In this document: positions 6,193 to 7,323 of the stretch, in pieces
How positions within the stretch are numbered: the stretch's first letter is position 1
Layout of the letters: each line of letters opens with the position of its first letter
DNA from: an uncultured Desulfuromonadales bacterium
Lineage (GTDB): Bacteria > Desulfobacterota > Desulfuromonadia > Desulfuromonadales > Geopsychrobacteraceae
NCBI GenBank assembly: GCA_945787295.1
Contig: CALZHQ010000108.1
Span: forward strand, 1,300-8,622
Length of the DNA: 7,323 bases
Reading direction: 5' to 3'
Program-made: the position numbers and the translations under genes
Notes under the pieces: model-generated
Database searches by the model: none
Told to the model about the DNA's origin: nothing
What the model saw: only the letters and a program-made list of their open reading frames with translations

Positions 6193-7122
6193 TTATTCTG
6201 CAACTCTGCTGTGCTGCGTTTTCCGGGCCTCTGCTTCGATAAAAATCCGCTTCACATTCGGGAAGGTCTGCTTAATCTGCGTATCAAGTCCAACAATACT
6301 GGCCTCCATCTCACTCGCGGTAACCTTGTCATGGAAATCGACGCTCACGTTGGCCAGGATATAATTAGGCCCCATATGCATGGTCAGCACTTCGTTGATA
6401 TGCTCGACCTGCGGATAGCTGGCGACAATCTCACGGATGGCCGCAACCACTTTGACATTTGCACTTTCTCCGATCAGCAGCCCCTTGGTCTCATAAGCCA
6501 ACCAGATGGCAGTGCCGCCAAGGATCAGGCCGATGACGATCGAAGCGAGCCCGTCGTAGATAAGGTTCCCGGTGACCTGGGTGAGGAAGACGCCGAGAAA
6601 AGCGACCAGCAGGCCAAGGATGGCCGCGGAATCTTCAAACAGGACAACAAAGGTGGTCGGATCCTTCCCCTCCTGAACCGCCTCCAGGTAGCCCCACGTC
6701 CCCTTGGCACGGATAAACTCAGTCAGTGCAAAGTAGAGCGCCACCCCTTCAAAGACGATCGCCAGGCTGAGCACAATATAGTTGATATATGGATCTTCGA
6801 TCGGCGCAGGGTGCTGCAGATGATGGATCCCCTCGTACAGTGAAACACCGGCGCCAACGGCAAAAATCAACATTGCGACAACAAAACTCCAGAAATACAC
6901 TTCCTTGCCGTGGCCGAAGGGAAAACGCTCATCAGCCGGCTTTTTCGCCCGGTGCAACCCCAACAGCAACAGCAGCTGGTTGCCGGTATCGACAACCGAG
7001 TGAATCCCCTCCGAGAGCATTGCCGAACTGCCGGTCATGGTTGCGGCGATAAATTTGGTTATCGCCACCAGGGCATTACCGAACAGAGCGGCATAAATGA
7101 CTTTTTTCGAAGAACCGGCCAC
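6193..7122 (-). CDS. Cation diffusion facilitator transporter, ZnT9-like
   Basis: A 309-residue inner-membrane CDF family protein, expected to export a divalent metal (Zn, Fe, Mn, Co or similar) in exchange for protons. Six membrane segments are visible at about 7-29, 34-56, 77-98, 112-134, 157-180 and 187-209, followed by a cytoplasmic CDF dimerisation domain (about 215-300). Metal-site residues in TM2 are H41 and D45 in SEGIHSVVD, and TM5 has E163-D164 in FEDSAAILG. The signature SSAMLSEGIHSVVDTGNQ and the FPFGHGKEVYFWSF loop place it near the ZnT9-like branch; the metal cannot be read from sequence. The start is GTG, chosen because AAGGAG lies six bases upstream and the protein then begins just before TM1. 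It follows a glycosyltransferase gene by 33 bases and may be co-transcribed with it. Confidence 0.92.
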   Translation of the reverse strand: MAGSSKKVIYAALFGNALVAITKFIAATMTGSSAMLSEGIHSVVDTGNQLLLLLGLHRAKKPADERFPFGHGKEVYFWSFVVAMLIFAVGAGVSLYEGIHHLQHPAPIEDPYINYIVLSLAIVFEGVALYFALTEFIRAKGTWGYLEAVQEGKDPTTFVVLFEDSAAILGLLVAFLGVFLTQVTGNLIYDGLASIVIGLILGGTAIWLAYETKGLLIGESANVKVVAAIREIVASYPQVEHINEVLTMHMGPNYILANVSVDFHDKVTASEMEASIVGLDTQIKQTFPNVKRIFIEAEARKTQHSRVAE

Positions 7123-7128
7123 GCAGGA

Positions 7129-7134
7129 CTCCTT
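7129..7134 (-). promoter_or_regulatory. Ribosome binding site that fixes the GTG start of the CDF gene
   Basis: AAGGAG on the minus strand, six bases before the GTG at 7122. This near-perfect site is the reason to prefer the GTG to internal ATG codons, which would cut into the first membrane segment. Confidence 0.8.
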
Positions 7135-7155
7135 TGTTGTGGATGAATTGCTAAT

Positions 7156-7323
7156 TTAACGATGAGACCTTAGCGAAAACATGGCTTCAAAAAGATCATC
7201 ATAGGCCTCGGCCATCACGTCCCAGTCATACCTGGCCACCAGTGACCGCAACCGCTCAGTCCGCATTGGCTCGGCACCCAGACACATCTGCTTCAAGCGA
7301 CCGACCAGCTCATCGAAATTACG
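7156..7323 (-). CDS. C-terminal end of a probable GT-B glycosyltransferase
   Basis: The last 55 residues of a protein whose start lies beyond the right edge, ending in TAA. The tail NFDELVGRLKQMC, then ARYDWDVMAEAYDDLFEAMF, matches the usual end of GT4-type glycosyltransferases (group 1): the final helix crosses back to the N-terminal domain and commonly carries a Y-x-W-D/E motif followed by a helix with regular Tyr and Leu. The donor-binding site is outside the window, so substrate and pathway cannot be given. The CDF gene follows 33 bases later on the same strand without a visible terminator. Confidence 0.6.
   Translation of the reverse strand, partial: RNFDELVGRLKQMCLGAEPMRTERLRSLVARYDWDVMAEAYDDLFEAMFSLRSHR

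Noticed and set aside
6211..6843. A 210-codon plus-strand open frame opposite the CDF transporter gene.
   Set aside because: It is an antisense shadow; the CDF membrane segments and motifs on the minus strand are unambiguous and the plus-strand product resembles no family.

Overview
This window looks like ordinary chromosomal sequence from a Gram-negative, moderately GC-rich bacterium. The best guess is a member of Desulfuromonadota (the Geobacter/Desulfuromonas/Pelobacter group, formerly Deltaproteobacteria). That guess rests on the PATAN (DUF4388) protein sitting between proS and pyrF, on the short AMP nucleosidase, and on the general style of the proteins; it is inference, not a species call. 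Nothing indicates a phage, plasmid, insertion sequence, CRISPR array or RNA gene. Coding density is high and no gene-free stretch exceeds 300 bases; the longest is the 239-base gap between the divergent proS and amn genes.

Left block (1-4850, all minus strand, so read from high to low coordinates): proS (prolyl-tRNA synthetase), then a 409-residue AbrB-like/PATAN protein, then pyrF (orotidine-5'-phosphate decarboxylase), then rlmB (23S rRNA Gm2251 methyltransferase), then a SYLF-domain lipoprotein that runs off the left edge. The proS-PATAN gap is 23 bases. The PATAN gene and pyrF overlap in an ATGA, and pyrF and rlmB overlap in a TGATG, so these four genes are very probably one transcription unit with translational coupling. 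The lipoprotein follows rlmB by 74 bases with its own strong ribosome binding site, and no clear terminator separates them.

Middle (4851-5863): a 239-base divergent intergenic region holds weak candidate promoters for proS and for amn, plus an imperfect palindrome just upstream of amn. amn (plus strand) encodes a compact single-domain AMP nucleosidase, about half the length of the E. coli enzyme.

Right block (5918-7323, minus strand): the C-terminal end of a probable GT-B glycosyltransferase, then a cation diffusion facilitator transporter of the ZnT9-like type starting at GTG, then a 64-residue single-membrane-helix protein of unknown function. amn and the 64-residue gene converge.

The theme is housekeeping: translation (proS, rlmB), nucleotide metabolism (pyrF, amn) and metal homeostasis. 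The least explained items are the PATAN protein embedded in the translation/pyrimidine operon and the small membrane protein. I see no convincing new multi-gene system.
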